Shown here: positions 7,870 through 18,533 of the stretch, piece after piece | Layout of the letters: the number at the start of each line of letters is the position of its first letter | Numbering within the stretch: position 1 is the stretch's first letter | IMG/VR virus record: IMGVR_UViG_3300025645_000296 | Span: 1 to 31,084 of that record | Strand: one strand, 5' to 3' | DNA from: a virus | Length of the DNA: 31,084 nucleotides | Made by a program: the position numbers and the translations under genes | The notes under the pieces: generated by a model | The model's database searches: none | What the model was told of the DNA's origin: nothing | What the model saw: the letters and a program-made list of their open reading frames with translations, nothing else

Positions 7870-10800
7870 GTGGCTGATGAATCCAACAAATTGCTCCAAG
7901 ACGTCAAGGCAATCAATGAAGCCGTAACGGCTGGTGGCCAGAGCCTGTTGAATTTGAGTGAGGCAAGGAATAACGGTAATACACTCGCTACCAACAACAC
8001 GGTCCTGAAGGACCGTCAAGAACTGACACCATTTGAGTTCATCCAAAAATACGGTAACAGAGTTCAGGATATTCTGAACCAAGCAGACCAAGGTTCTGTT
8101 GCTCTTGGTGACTACATGAAAGCGAATAGATCTACAGAGCAGGCTGTAAAAGATACAGCACTGGACGTGATATCAGGTGCAAACGCATCGTTGGGTAACG
8201 TAGGTGTATTGGGCGCAGCAATCCTTAGTCCCAAGTTGGGTCTCGAAGCCAGTAAACTTCTCTCTGATTTCACTGATTATACCCGTGGTGGTCAGTCTAT
8301 TAACCTCAAACGAAATGAGCGTATAACCGCGGTACGGGCTCAACTAGATGAGCAGGACAACAACACTCAGTATGAGGCTGATGTCAAAAAGGATGGTGGA
8401 TTTGTCGCTGGACTGAAATATTTTGGACGTGATGTTTTGGGAGGTTTCTCCCGTACACTTGAGAACCCGGCTATCCTTGGAAGCACTGTAGCTCAAGGTG
8501 TTGGCTCACTGGTCTCAGCTGGGCCTGTTGCCAAGGGACTTGGTCTACTCGGTGCAGGGACCAAGGCAGCTCTTCCTACGGCTGTTGGTCTCATGGAAGG
8601 TGGCGGAGCTTACTCAGGTACTGCTCAGGATATCATGGGAAGATCTCATGAAGACCTGATGCAGACGTCTCCTGAATATGGAGATATGATCTCCTCTGGA
8701 ATGACTCCAGAGGGGGCCAAAGAACGTATTGCCCATAACGGAGGTATTGTGGCTGCATCCATTCAAGGACCTACAGCAGCCCTGTTAACCAAGGCAACTG
8801 GTGTTGCCGGGTTCGAATCAGCACCCTTGGTTCGTAGACCAGCTCAAGAGGCGGTGACCAACGTCCTCAAAGAAGGAGTTGAAGAGGGGTTACAAGGAGC
8901 CACTGGTCAAGCATCTCAGAATATCGGTACTAAGTTCCAGGCCGATCCATCACAAAGTGTCATCCAGGGAACTGGTTCACAGGCTGCAGTCGGTGTGATT
9001 GGAGGCGTGGGTTCCTCTATTGCGATCGCTGCCCCAGGTCTCGTTATTCCCAATGCTTTGAAGGCTGCTGGTCTCACCCTCGATCACACGATCGGAGCTG
9101 GTTACAGATATCTGACAAAGAGAGGCGAAGACGACATAGCTTCTGACAATGCAGAATCTTCTGTATCCCCAGAGAAACTGTCTCCAGTCATCGAATTGGC
9201 AACGGAGCAGGCGTCCGCGACAGCGGAAAGCCTGCGAGTAGTTGCCAATGAACAAGGTGCAAAAGGACCAGAAGTTGAGTCCTATATCGCTAAAATTGAG
9301 CAAGCTGCCCAAGTCACAGCTGAGGATCTTAGTGGTGTGTCTGAGACACTGATGGGGAAACTGGGAGCCTTCAAGGAAGAAACCGGAAAGGTTCCCAATA
9401 GGTTTGATACTCTGATAATGGCGGCTGTCGTTGCCATTGATGAGGATCAGTCAAAAGACGAACGAGTGGCTGCAGCGACATTCATTCTGAAGCTCACCGA
9501 GAACAACAGGAAATTGTTCAAGGAAGATCTCCCTGAGTTCATCAAAAATGCTTCCCAGGATACTCCTCAATTCAAGGAGTTCCAGGGATATGCATCTGCT
9601 TTGGAAAAAATAAGGAATGTCCGTGAGATCAGTCAGTCCCTGAAATGGGCTCGAGAAGAAATGAGAATGTCCGATCAGGATCTGACCGGTGTTGACATCA
9701 ACTCGGATAAGGGAACCAGGATCGTCAACCAAGCCGTGGATGTCGCTACCGTGGCTCCGCATGCTCTGAGCACTCAAGTTGCCGAGCAAATCCTTCTGCA
9801 TGCTGACAACGGGACTCTGGCACTGTCACCAGAGCGTAGACGTATTCTTCGTGGGGCAATTGCCCTCGGTGAAGCTGGAAGGCTCTACGCGGCACAGAAC
9901 AGGCTTATTGAACCAGGTGTCCTGACTGAACAGGGTGATCAATTACAAGCTGAGCTTGATGCGACTAGAGAGAAAGACGAAGCGTCTGAGTTTGTTGGCA
10001 AACAGATCGCAACAGAGGGTGGCAAAGGCGATGGTCAACTCTCATTGACCCAGCACGTCGCTGGGATCAATCACGCCGCAAGTCAGGGTGATAGGGCACT
10101 GGCTCGACGTTTGGCTCAGCACCTGACGAGCTTTGCTAAATCCCACATCAATAAAGTTGGGGCAATGAACCAGTCCATCAAAAATGGTGACGGTAAGAAT
10201 GTTGCCTACAGTGCATTCTCACCGGCCAAGGGTAAGTTCTACTCCAGTGAAAAAGGCTTTGGCGTAAATGTGGGAAGTGCAGGATCTGAGCGCACAGCTC
10301 GTAAGATCCATGCAGAAGCAATGGCGATCGCTTCGTTGTCCAACAGCTTCAAGGAACAGTATCCTGACTTCGGTCTTCCGAACGTCAAGGTTCCAAAGTT
10401 ACTCCTTGATAATACACAAGATAATCAGACTAATATTAAGTCTGATAATGCCTCTAATAATCAAGATAATAAAAAGGGAAGCTCAGCACCTATCGAATCC
10501 AATGTATCATCCCAGGCTACCACGTCCGGGACGGACACTAAAATTCAACAGGAGGAGCTTCCCCTTTCGCCGTCTCAGCTTACCAAGGAACCCGTTAACG
10601 AGACCCTGGCGAGGGTTGACGTTGCGGAGTCTACCGGTAAGGCAGAGATTCAGTCAAGCGAACAAGTTAAGGCTGATACAAAACCAGTCGCTAAAACACC
10701 TAAAGTTACCAAGGTCGTGAAAGACCTTGCGGATCTTGGGTCGTTGATCGACGCCAGAACCGAAAAAACAACTCAGGAAACAACACCAGCAGAACCACTG

Positions 10801-13800
10801 TCAGTGATCGAAATCCTCGACCAGATGTCAGAGGAGGGTGATACGACTTTGTCGACCGCAGAAGCGTTCCCGACACTGGTTCAAGTCAACAACAAGAACT
10901 GGTTCCACAAGGCATTCAAGTTGTCCAAGGATCTGAAGTCCAGGATGCTTGGTCTCAATGAACCATTGAGTGATTTCTACAGATTGTTTGGATCTAGTAC
11001 CAAACTCGTAGCATTCATGAACGGCAAGAAAATCAACTATGATGTTACCTCCAAAGAGGCAGAAGGGTTCAAGAAACTTCTGGAACTCGGAGCCAAGACG
11101 AAGGCTCATGTGGACCAGCGTCTGCAGGATAAGCTAGGTAAAGGTGACCTTCTGAAGCGTATTGAGGATGGCGAAGAGTTGATCCGGTCCCGTGATCTTC
11201 GCGTCCTCAACCTGATGGAAAAGACTGACACCGGTTACGTATATAACAGGGAGCTGATGGAGAGTGCTATCATCGCATCTCTAGACTGGCTCATCAATGC
11301 ATCCAACAGGACCGCTCCACTGTCAGTGACAGATGTGGCAGCTCTTATGGGAGTTGACGAAGATACAGCTTACGCTCACCTGGAAGACTTCAACCACGGT
11401 ATGACATTGAGCTCTGCCAAGCAGTCCCTGGCACAGAATATTCGTAAGTTCTGGGGCGTTGAAGCCAACAAAGACACAAGAGATGCATTCGTTGAGGGTA
11501 TCCCAGAGGCTGTTGCCGCGGAGATCCTACACGGCATGGATATTGGTGAAGGCCAATCCGGATTGCTCGAGCTGGGTATCAAAAAGAAGAGTATCGACAA
11601 GAGGCTCTCGTTCCCAGGAGTGACCGAGAAGAAGTTCAACCGTGTGTTGGTTGATACACAAAATGATGACGTTAAAAACCTCATCAAAAGTCTCAATGGT
11701 GCCCATGATCTGTTGGCTGACCTGGCTCTCATAGACCGTAAAGTTGAAGGGTACTCCATTGGTACAGCCATCACCGAGGTGGACGAAACACAGCTTCGTA
11801 ACCCTATGGTCAAGTTGTCCAATATGGCTAAGAGGGCTTTGAGCAATGCCCAGAAAACGCCATATTTCCCAAATGATGTGGTGTTTGATTTCTATGAAGC
11901 CATGGGCGAGGAAGCCTATGTAACTCTGATGAGCAAGAGTCCTTACAAGGAGGGGGATCTCAAGAAGACGCACACCCAAATGGGTTACAATAAGAACCAT
12001 TGGAAATCTATTCAGGGTCGTCAACGTGGTCTTGTTGCGGATTACCAGAACATAATCAAACAGATGGCATCGGTACGTAAACATGGAACCAATGTTCCTA
12101 CTTTTTACGCGCACCACATCAATAAGCTGGGCCGTACCCAGATGGATGGAGCTTCCAATCCACAGACTTCCAAGACAGCTCGTGAAATCTTCATGCCCAC
12201 AAAGTCGATTCTCGACCTCTCTGGGAATGGTAAGGATCTGGACAAGTTCCTGATGACTGTTGGTCAGGGAATTGGGTTGAAGACCGACAAGATGACACGG
12301 TCCGAAGTCATGTATTCCGTTATGGAAAAGACCATGATGGAAGACGGTAAGTTCTACCCATTTATCCAGGAAATGAAAACCTGGCTTGAGCAAAGAGATA
12401 ACAAAAATGGAAAAGACCTCAATGGTTCCCTCTACCAACTTCTCCAAGATGTTGGTCTCTCTGACCACGGCATGCACTCATTGTTGGCAGTGGCTCGTTA
12501 TGAACTGGCCCGTGACAATGGCACTGATCTAAGTGCTTTTGAGACGTTCAATTATCTCGAAGCGGACGGTAAAACCAACGGACCAATCAATGCACTGATG
12601 CTATTTGCATCTGGTGTCATCACACCGGAATGGCTCACAGCAGTGGCCAAGGGTGGGGCGTTCTTTGGTCGTATTGGAAAGACTGTCAACAGCCACGAAG
12701 ACAAGGTCGACCTCTATAAGGATAGCTCTATTGCAACCCAGGTTCTGCTGTCCGATCTCGGTCGTGAGATTGCCCAGAGCAATCCTGAAGCGCATGCACA
12801 TTTTGTGAAGTTCAAGAGGTTCCTTGCAGCCCTCAATGTGACCGACATCGAAATAAAGGATGGCGAAATCTCTATCGATCGCGGATTGGTCAAGAACCCT
12901 CTGACGATTACGATCTATGGTTCAGGTCCAAAGGGTATCGCCGGCAACATCTCCAATGAGCTCATCTCCACTATTTATGAGAAACTCTCGGAGTCGATCA
13001 AGACTGGTACATCAACCGGTGAATTGATTTATGGGGTTGGTGAGACTGAAGCGTTCATGAATGATCTATCTTCATTGACCTCTCAGAGTGTCCGTAAGAA
13101 CAATAAAACTGGTGGGTATTTCGTCTCTGGATCCAACTCTCAGATCAGTGGAACCATGGAAGATTTCACACTCACCAAGGAGCAGTTCGGTACTCTCCAG
13201 GATAATGTCCTGACATTCCTGGTTGGTCCTCTTCGAAATGCAATTGATGCGAAGGTTACCGGACACGTCAAAGACGTGACGAGTACCATTCAGGCGGCCA
13301 CACAGATCCAGTCGATCATCCTAAAGGGTCTCTTCATTGATGAAGTGACAAAGCAGATTGCTCTTATGCAATCGGACCCAGAAGGTTATGATTATGTGGA
13401 TGGAGAATTCCTTTCCTACAATCAGCTTACCGATATTCGGAATAAGCTCCTCAAGTTCTCTCCGCTTATAGACACCGGTACACAAAGCTACATGATGTCA
13501 GGTGGAGAAAATACCGAGCTGTTTGGAAAGACTACGCACGATATTAACGGTAAGCTCATTGATGTCGTTATGCCAAAAGGGTTCTCTGGATCGTTGAGCG
13601 GTGACATGCTTACGCCGGCTCATGTCTATGGCCCAACAAAGGTAGGTGTGAAAGCCACTCCAACTATGGTCATTGGTTCAGGTGACGGCCAGATGATTAT
13701 GAACATGCTGGCTGATAATCCAGAGGCAGCGCAGCGTGTCCTTCATGTGTTTGATGGTGTGAACCTACCGGCCGATATGATCGACGAGTATTCGACCATG

Positions 13801-16800
13801 GTCAACGAGTCTGTGTTCAAGACATGGACCGGAGATGGTAATCCAGTAAGGGCCGTCTATGAAAGCTTTGCAGCATTCATGGGTAATGACCCGGTTGGTA
13901 CGTTGTTCCCTCTTGAGGGCCTGATTGACGCACACAGGGCCCAAGCCAAGCTCGAGTTGTCCCAGACAAAACTGGGTCGGCTTGATGTTGCTAATGCTGA
14001 GATTCTGCCTGTTACTGTGGCAAGAGCATTTATGGAAGATACCCTTGCTGAGCTGAAGCGGCATGCAGACGAAACTGATATCAGGCGCCAGGTCTACGCA
14101 GAGTTCGACTTTTCAGTTGACCAGATGGCATCTGCAGAGAGCCCATTCGTCAACAAAGGTAAGTTCGTACTGGCTGAAAATGCCACGATGAGTGAGATCG
14201 CATCAGCCATGCAGACTCGTTACGAAGAGTTGCGTGTTGAGAAGGGTCTTAATGCTCCGATTATACAAGAAGCTGAGATCGTTCCCGAACCAACTAAGCA
14301 GGATAAAGTCTCGAACCATACGCTTCGTGATCACATCAACTCCAAGGGTCTGTTTGATGATGAGACTGGAGTTACAGTCATGCATGATCGTCAGCTTGAT
14401 GGTTTGATTGACGCTTTGCCCAAGAAGACCACGGACACCCAGAAAGCTGTGTTGAAAAGCACACTGGAAAGCCTGCGAAACAGTGGATACACATTGGTGT
14501 TTGGTTCATCCGGTAATCTGGATGCATTTGAACAGGAGTACAACGCTGACCGTTTTGTTCGTGGTTCCAACAACCATCACGGTAAGATCGATCTAGTTGC
14601 CAAGATGATCCTGATCTCTAACATCTCTGTTGAGACGTTGACCCATGAAGTTATCCATGCAGCAACCCTCGACAAGGTGCATGCTGCCTATAACAATCCC
14701 AAGGTACTAGGAAATGAAAGTCTTGCCGCGGTAAAACGTATCGAAGGGTTGATGGATGAATGGTTGGCCCAGGATGTCTCATCTGAGAGTGAGGCAATCC
14801 AGGATGCTTACAACTCAGCCAAACTGACGATTGGTGGCCTCAACAAGGATCCATCTCGTAAAGTTGCCGCGGTAAACGAGTTCATGGCCTGGGTCCTGTC
14901 GAACCAGCACCTGAACACGCTGGCTGCCGAGACCGATGTGATCAGTTCATTGAACCGGATTATAGGTAAAGCCTTGGAAGCAGTGAAGTCACTGATCTTC
15001 GGCAAGACAGCGAGTCCAGATGTGGGCACTGACATGCTCTCGAATCTGCGTTTCAACACTCAGGTTCTGATTGCTCAGAAGTCCAAGGTCAAAAATCTGC
15101 AGCAGGATTTCTCTGAAACTGTCCTGCATCATTCTGCGACATTCGGAACCGATTACCGGCTATCCGAGCTACGTCAGAAGTTCAACAACAGGATCGTTTC
15201 CTGGATGAAGGACAACTACTCTGGGTCGTCAAATCCAGTGGTTCAGAAAGCCAAAGCCGATATCCGCAAGGCAGAGCTATTTCAAACAGATCTGGCTGCC
15301 AAAGATGTCACGAAATCTTTTGCTCAGCATTTCCCTGGTCTGGGAACCATGCAAGGCTGGTCGACTTTCCTCATGGTTCAGACTGCTCTGATGACCAACA
15401 TGGAGCTGAATGCCAACTCACTTTCACGCATGGAAGATATCTATGAACATGTCATAGATAAGCTGAAAGTGTCTGACTTCCGTGAGAACAAGAACCCTCA
15501 CGACCAGAACGACCAGACCCAGGCAAACGAACGCCTCAATGCCTTGCAGGGTCTCTATGTCAGCAAGACTGACAAGCAGGGCAGGTCTTCACTGTTGTCC
15601 TCGTTCCTGGCTCTAGCCATGACTGATGATGGTTTCCGCGAGATACTCTCCAAAATGGAGAAGCCAAAGTCTGACAAAAATCCAGAGAAGTCTCTGGATG
15701 CGACGTTGGAAAACCTGGCCAACTCAGAACTGGACCGGTTGTCGATCCTGTTGTCCGGTGAGAAAAGCTCAGATGCTAATGTGCAGATTGCGTTGGATCG
15801 TCTCACACTTGCAATGATCGACAATGTCGGTGATCAGAGGAGCCATATTGAAAAGCGAAGTGAGAGCTTCATTGATAATGCTGAAAATGCGACTGCGAAA
15901 AAGATCCAGGATGTCAGTGGAAAACTGGCTGAGAAGAGCGCGAATATCGCTCGAACCAGCAAGAGCCTACCAGTGAAGGCTGCAGCCACTGTGGTCAATG
16001 TCTTTGCTACCCTACTCAATGAAGAGAAGTCCGATGATGCGAAGCTAGGCATGGTCAGCTGGCTCAACAAACATAACAAGTTCAACACCATTCGTGACAC
16101 TGTCGGAAACGTCATTGGCCGTATGGATGGCAACGAGTTGATCTTCGATATGATCTCGAAGGTTCGTGCAGCTGTGGCTCAGGTTCGTCAGAACTTCCGT
16201 GACGAGCTCCCGGTGAAGTTGGCAAGGGAATTTGCCAAGCCACCTACCAAGGCTCAGTGGACTGCTATGTTTAAGTCCCTGGCCAAGACCGATCTGGCAT
16301 CCATCACGAAAAGCTTTGGTCTGGATAGCGCCCTGGATCTGATCACCAATACCAGGAAGCTCAATCTCGAGATTAAAGCTCTGGAAGTGTCCATAAATCG
16401 CATGGATCCAAGACGGTCAGTTCGTCTTCTCGAAAAGGCAAAGCAACTCGGTCATCACATGATTACCGGTGAGCAGGGTCATAATCTCATGACCAACGCA
16501 GAAGCGATTGCTCGTCTTCTGAGTGAACGTGGAATGCGGGACAATAATCCTTCAACCCAGTTGGTTGAAGAGATCGATCGTCTGGTGACACTCTATTCGA
16601 TCCAGGGTCTGGACCAAGGCACAAGGGATCAGATTACTGAACTTACTCATAATGAAAAGGACCGTGCCGGCCTGGAGTTTGCTATCAGTTATCTCATGGG
16701 TCAGCGGGTCGATGAGCTTGCCAAAATCGGAACCAATATGGTTGCGAAACTGAATCATTACAAAGGACACATTCCGTCAGAAGCCCAACAAGGTGGGTCG

Positions 16801-18510
16801 TTGATTATTGCTTCCGAGACTGAGACAGGTCACCTGTTGGGCCGTGGATACAAGAAGTTGTCTTCTTACAAGGGATCATCTGCAGAGTTTGTCAGTGATC
16901 CGAGAGCCTACTTCTTTGCTCCTGTGTCCGGAACTGCACCCTTCAGTCAGGGCGTTATGCAGACAGTCCATCAGACTGTGTCCGGTATTGATCCTCAGAC
17001 TGGCTTCACAGTCGATGAAGTTATGGCTGGTCGCATTACCAATCCGAATGATGTCAGTCGGATCGAGCGTCAATTGCAGAGAGGTAATCTGCCATCAACC
17101 AGTGAGAACTTACTCCCTCGGTATGATGAGAACGGCAATGTGGTTGCGTTCGAACGTACCGCGGATGTGTCTAAACTGACTGGTCTGAACCGCAGCACTG
17201 ATCTGGCTCAAATGCTTGGTGCATGGCGTGGTCGTCAGGTTGAAGAGATACTGGCTCAGGAATCAAATATGGAGCTGGTCGATAACCTGCACAGCATCTG
17301 GCAGAAGGCTGTGAAAGACGGAAAACAAGGTGAGTTTGTCAACATTGCTAAACTTGGATCCAATAAAGATGATCGTATCCTGATCGAAGCTGCAAATCTT
17401 ATCCCGAGACAGGCAAGAGAGCACATCAAGAACGTGTTTGGTCCTGATGAGTTCTGGGTACGTCGTGACATGCTGCTCGATACGTTGGGTGAACGTCAGG
17501 CATCTGTTGGCGATCTGTTCAGTGGTAAGACACGATGGAATCCAAAAGCTGCTCATGAATTCGAGAAGCTAGCTCGTGGTATCTTTGGTAAGAACGCTTA
17601 TGTTGGTCTGGTTGGGGCTGAAAAGAATGTCCAGGAACTGGTGGCCAACGCCAAGAACATGATTGTGGTCAAGTCTGTCATTGTGCCGGGCGCAAACCTT
17701 GTGTCCAATATGCTGCAGCTGTTGAATCGTGGGGTTCCTCTTCGCCATATCCTCAAGGGCTTCCTAACCAAGACATCTGAGATCAATTCCTACATCAAGC
17801 GTAGAGCTCGAGAAGTTGATCTGGAAGCTGATCTGAGATCAGCAACTGCCAGGAACAATCTTCCTGAAATGAGTAAGTTAGAGAACCAAATCAGAGCGAT
17901 TCAGGACTCCTACAGGCGTATGAGCATCTGGCCTCTGATTGATGCCGGCGAGTTCTCTGCCATTTCCAATGGACAGGTCACCGCAGAAGATCTGGCGATT
18001 GCTGATGGCAAGTGGACAGACTGGGTCGAACGTAAGATGAGGGATCTTCCTAGAGGATTACAGACAGTTTCACGATATGGTCTGGTTACGAGAGACACAG
18101 CCCTGTTCCAGGGTCTGGCTCGAGCTGTCCAGTATGGTGACTTTGTGGGTAAAGCCATCCTCTACGATAATGAGATCAATCAGAAGAAGGCAACACACCA
18201 GGATGCTGTGGCTACCGTCAACGAAGCGTTCGTCAACTACAACCGTCTGGCTGGTCGTGGGCGCCAATATCTTGAGAGTGTAGGATTGCTCTGGTTCTGG
18301 AACTACAAGCTTCGTATCATCAAGGAAGCAGTGTGGACACTTCGCCATAATCCCCTCAGATCTCTCCTAACAGCTGGTGTTCCTATTGGTTCACCAATCG
18401 GGGATAACTTCATATCCGTGTTGCTACAGGGTCGCCTGGGTTGGTCTGTAGGACCAGGAATGGCCTGGAACTCGCTTTCGCTTAATCCTTGGATGCAAGC
18501 GATACGTTGA
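7870..18510 (+). CDS. gp50: Virion-encapsidated DNA-dependent RNA polymerase (N4 gp50-like vRNAP)
   Basis: A 3546-residue protein (N4: about 3500) with a GTG start and GAGG 7 bases upstream. In N4 it is carried in the virion, injected, and transcribes early genes from single-stranded hairpin promoters. The N-terminal domain (about 1-845) has Gly/Ala-rich hydrophobic segments near 106-124, 204-250 and 372-401. A charged, disordered linker runs at about 846-965. The single-subunit polymerase domain (about 1000-2115) shows NKLGR at 1418-1422 (N4 TxxGR), motif A EADGKTNGP with Asp1566, and motif B RGLVKNPLTITIYG with Arg1671, Lys1675 and Tyr1683. Motif C is HVFDG with Asp1962. These lie within about 1-14 residues of the N4 positions I recall. 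The C-terminal region (2120-3546) should drive encapsidation and carries HEVIH at 2259-2263. Confidence 0.95.
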   Translation: MADESNKLLQDVKAINEAVTAGGQSLLNLSEARNNGNTLATNNTVLKDRQELTPFEFIQKYGNRVQDILNQADQGSVALGDYMKANRSTEQAVKDTALDVISGANASLGNVGVLGAAILSPKLGLEASKLLSDFTDYTRGGQSINLKRNERITAVRAQLDEQDNNTQYEADVKKDGGFVAGLKYFGRDVLGGFSRTLENPAILGSTVAQGVGSLVSAGPVAKGLGLLGAGTKAALPTAVGLMEGGGAYSGTAQDIMGRSHEDLMQTSPEYGDMISSGMTPEGAKERIAHNGGIVAASIQGPTAALLTKATGVAGFESAPLVRRPAQEAVTNVLKEGVEEGLQGATGQASQNIGTKFQADPSQSVIQGTGSQAAVGVIGGVGSSIAIAAPGLVIPNALKAAGLTLDHTIGAGYRYLTKRGEDDIASDNAESSVSPEKLSPVIELATEQASATAESLRVVANEQGAKGPEVESYIAKIEQAAQVTAEDLSGVSETLMGKLGAFKEETGKVPNRFDTLIMAAVVAIDEDQSKDERVAAATFILKLTENNRKLFKEDLPEFIKNASQDTPQFKEFQGYASALEKIRNVREISQSLKWAREEMRMSDQDLTGVDINSDKGTRIVNQAVDVATVAPHALSTQVAEQILLHADNGTLALSPERRRILRGAIALGEAGRLYAAQNRLIEPGVLTEQGDQLQAELDATREKDEASEFVGKQIATEGGKGDGQLSLTQHVAGINHAASQGDRALARRLAQHLTSFAKSHINKVGAMNQSIKNGDGKNVAYSAFSPAKGKFYSSEKGFGVNVGSAGSERTARKIHAEAMAIASLSNSFKEQYPDFGLPNVKVPKLLLDNTQDNQTNIKSDNASNNQDNKKGSSAPIESNVSSQATTSGTDTKIQQEELPLSPSQLTKEPVNETLARVDVAESTGKAEIQSSEQVKADTKPVAKTPKVTKVVKDLADLGSLIDARTEKTTQETTPAEPLSVIEILDQMSEEGDTTLSTAEAFPTLVQVNNKNWFHKAFKLSKDLKSRMLGLNEPLSDFYRLFGSSTKLVAFMNGKKINYDVTSKEAEGFKKLLELGAKTKAHVDQRLQDKLGKGDLLKRIEDGEELIRSRDLRVLNLMEKTDTGYVYNRELMESAIIASLDWLINASNRTAPLSVTDVAALMGVDEDTAYAHLEDFNHGMTLSSAKQSLAQNIRKFWGVEANKDTRDAFVEGIPEAVAAEILHGMDIGEGQSGLLELGIKKKSIDKRLSFPGVTEKKFNRVLVDTQNDDVKNLIKSLNGAHDLLADLALIDRKVEGYSIGTAITEVDETQLRNPMVKLSNMAKRALSNAQKTPYFPNDVVFDFYEAMGEEAYVTLMSKSPYKEGDLKKTHTQMGYNKNHWKSIQGRQRGLVADYQNIIKQMASVRKHGTNVPTFYAHHINKLGRTQMDGASNPQTSKTAREIFMPTKSILDLSGNGKDLDKFLMTVGQGIGLKTDKMTRSEVMYSVMEKTMMEDGKFYPFIQEMKTWLEQRDNKNGKDLNGSLYQLLQDVGLSDHGMHSLLAVARYELARDNGTDLSAFETFNYLEADGKTNGPINALMLFASGVITPEWLTAVAKGGAFFGRIGKTVNSHEDKVDLYKDSSIATQVLLSDLGREIAQSNPEAHAHFVKFKRFLAALNVTDIEIKDGEISIDRGLVKNPLTITIYGSGPKGIAGNISNELISTIYEKLSESIKTGTSTGELIYGVGETEAFMNDLSSLTSQSVRKNNKTGGYFVSGSNSQISGTMEDFTLTKEQFGTLQDNVLTFLVGPLRNAIDAKVTGHVKDVTSTIQAATQIQSIILKGLFIDEVTKQIALMQSDPEGYDYVDGEFLSYNQLTDIRNKLLKFSPLIDTGTQSYMMSGGENTELFGKTTHDINGKLIDVVMPKGFSGSLSGDMLTPAHVYGPTKVGVKATPTMVIGSGDGQMIMNMLADNPEAAQRVLHVFDGVNLPADMIDEYSTMVNESVFKTWTGDGNPVRAVYESFAAFMGNDPVGTLFPLEGLIDAHRAQAKLELSQTKLGRLDVANAEILPVTVARAFMEDTLAELKRHADETDIRRQVYAEFDFSVDQMASAESPFVNKGKFVLAENATMSEIASAMQTRYEELRVEKGLNAPIIQEAEIVPEPTKQDKVSNHTLRDHINSKGLFDDETGVTVMHDRQLDGLIDALPKKTTDTQKAVLKSTLESLRNSGYTLVFGSSGNLDAFEQEYNADRFVRGSNNHHGKIDLVAKMILISNISVETLTHEVIHAATLDKVHAAYNNPKVLGNESLAAVKRIEGLMDEWLAQDVSSESEAIQDAYNSAKLTIGGLNKDPSRKVAAVNEFMAWVLSNQHLNTLAAETDVISSLNRIIGKALEAVKSLIFGKTASPDVGTDMLSNLRFNTQVLIAQKSKVKNLQQDFSETVLHHSATFGTDYRLSELRQKFNNRIVSWMKDNYSGSSNPVVQKAKADIRKAELFQTDLAAKDVTKSFAQHFPGLGTMQGWSTFLMVQTALMTNMELNANSLSRMEDIYEHVIDKLKVSDFRENKNPHDQNDQTQANERLNALQGLYVSKTDKQGRSSLLSSFLALAMTDDGFREILSKMEKPKSDKNPEKSLDATLENLANSELDRLSILLSGEKSSDANVQIALDRLTLAMIDNVGDQRSHIEKRSESFIDNAENATAKKIQDVSGKLAEKSANIARTSKSLPVKAAATVVNVFATLLNEEKSDDAKLGMVSWLNKHNKFNTIRDTVGNVIGRMDGNELIFDMISKVRAAVAQVRQNFRDELPVKLAREFAKPPTKAQWTAMFKSLAKTDLASITKSFGLDSALDLITNTRKLNLEIKALEVSINRMDPRRSVRLLEKAKQLGHHMITGEQGHNLMTNAEAIARLLSERGMRDNNPSTQLVEEIDRLVTLYSIQGLDQGTRDQITELTHNEKDRAGLEFAISYLMGQRVDELAKIGTNMVAKLNHYKGHIPSEAQQGGSLIIASETETGHLLGRGYKKLSSYKGSSAEFVSDPRAYFFAPVSGTAPFSQGVMQTVHQTVSGIDPQTGFTVDEVMAGRITNPNDVSRIERQLQRGNLPSTSENLLPRYDENGNVVAFERTADVSKLTGLNRSTDLAQMLGAWRGRQVEEILAQESNMELVDNLHSIWQKAVKDGKQGEFVNIAKLGSNKDDRILIEAANLIPRQAREHIKNVFGPDEFWVRRDMLLDTLGERQASVGDLFSGKTRWNPKAAHEFEKLARGIFGKNAYVGLVGAEKNVQELVANAKNMIVVKSVIVPGANLVSNMLQLLNRGVPLRHILKGFLTKTSEINSYIKRRAREVDLEADLRSATARNNLPEMSKLENQIRAIQDSYRRMSIWPLIDAGEFSAISNGQVTAEDLAIADGKWTDWVERKMRDLPRGLQTVSRYGLVTRDTALFQGLARAVQYGDFVGKAILYDNEINQKKATHQDAVATVNEAFVNYNRLAGRGRQYLESVGLLWFWNYKLRIIKEAVWTLRHNPLRSLLTAGVPIGSPIGDNFISVLLQGRLGWSVGPGMAWNSLSLNPWMQAIR
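10424..10446. repeat. Inverted repeat in the AT-rich linker region of the vRNAP gene
   Basis: ATCAGACT (10424-10431) and AGTCTGAT (10439-10446) form an 8-bp perfect stem around AATATTA. The surrounding 70 bases are unusually A/T-rich and repeat GATAAT, coding Asp-Asn pairs, unlike the rest of the gene. It marks the junction between the N-terminal and polymerase domains. It may have no role beyond low-complexity sequence. Confidence 0.5.
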
Positions 18511-18533
18511 CACGATAAAAACATCGTAATAAC

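Noticed and set aside
11527-12477. 316-residue open frame on the minus strand inside the vRNAP gene
   Set aside because: The opposite strand here encodes the polymerase domain up to the region between the NKLGR motif and motif A, which is certain coding sequence; the frame is a shadow of its codon bias.
7870-18510. Reading the 3546-residue protein as a DarB-like or generic polyvalent ejection protein
   Set aside because: The full set of single-subunit RNA polymerase motifs at N4-like positions (Arg1422, Asp1566, Lys1675/Tyr1683, Asp1962) makes vRNAP the clear call.
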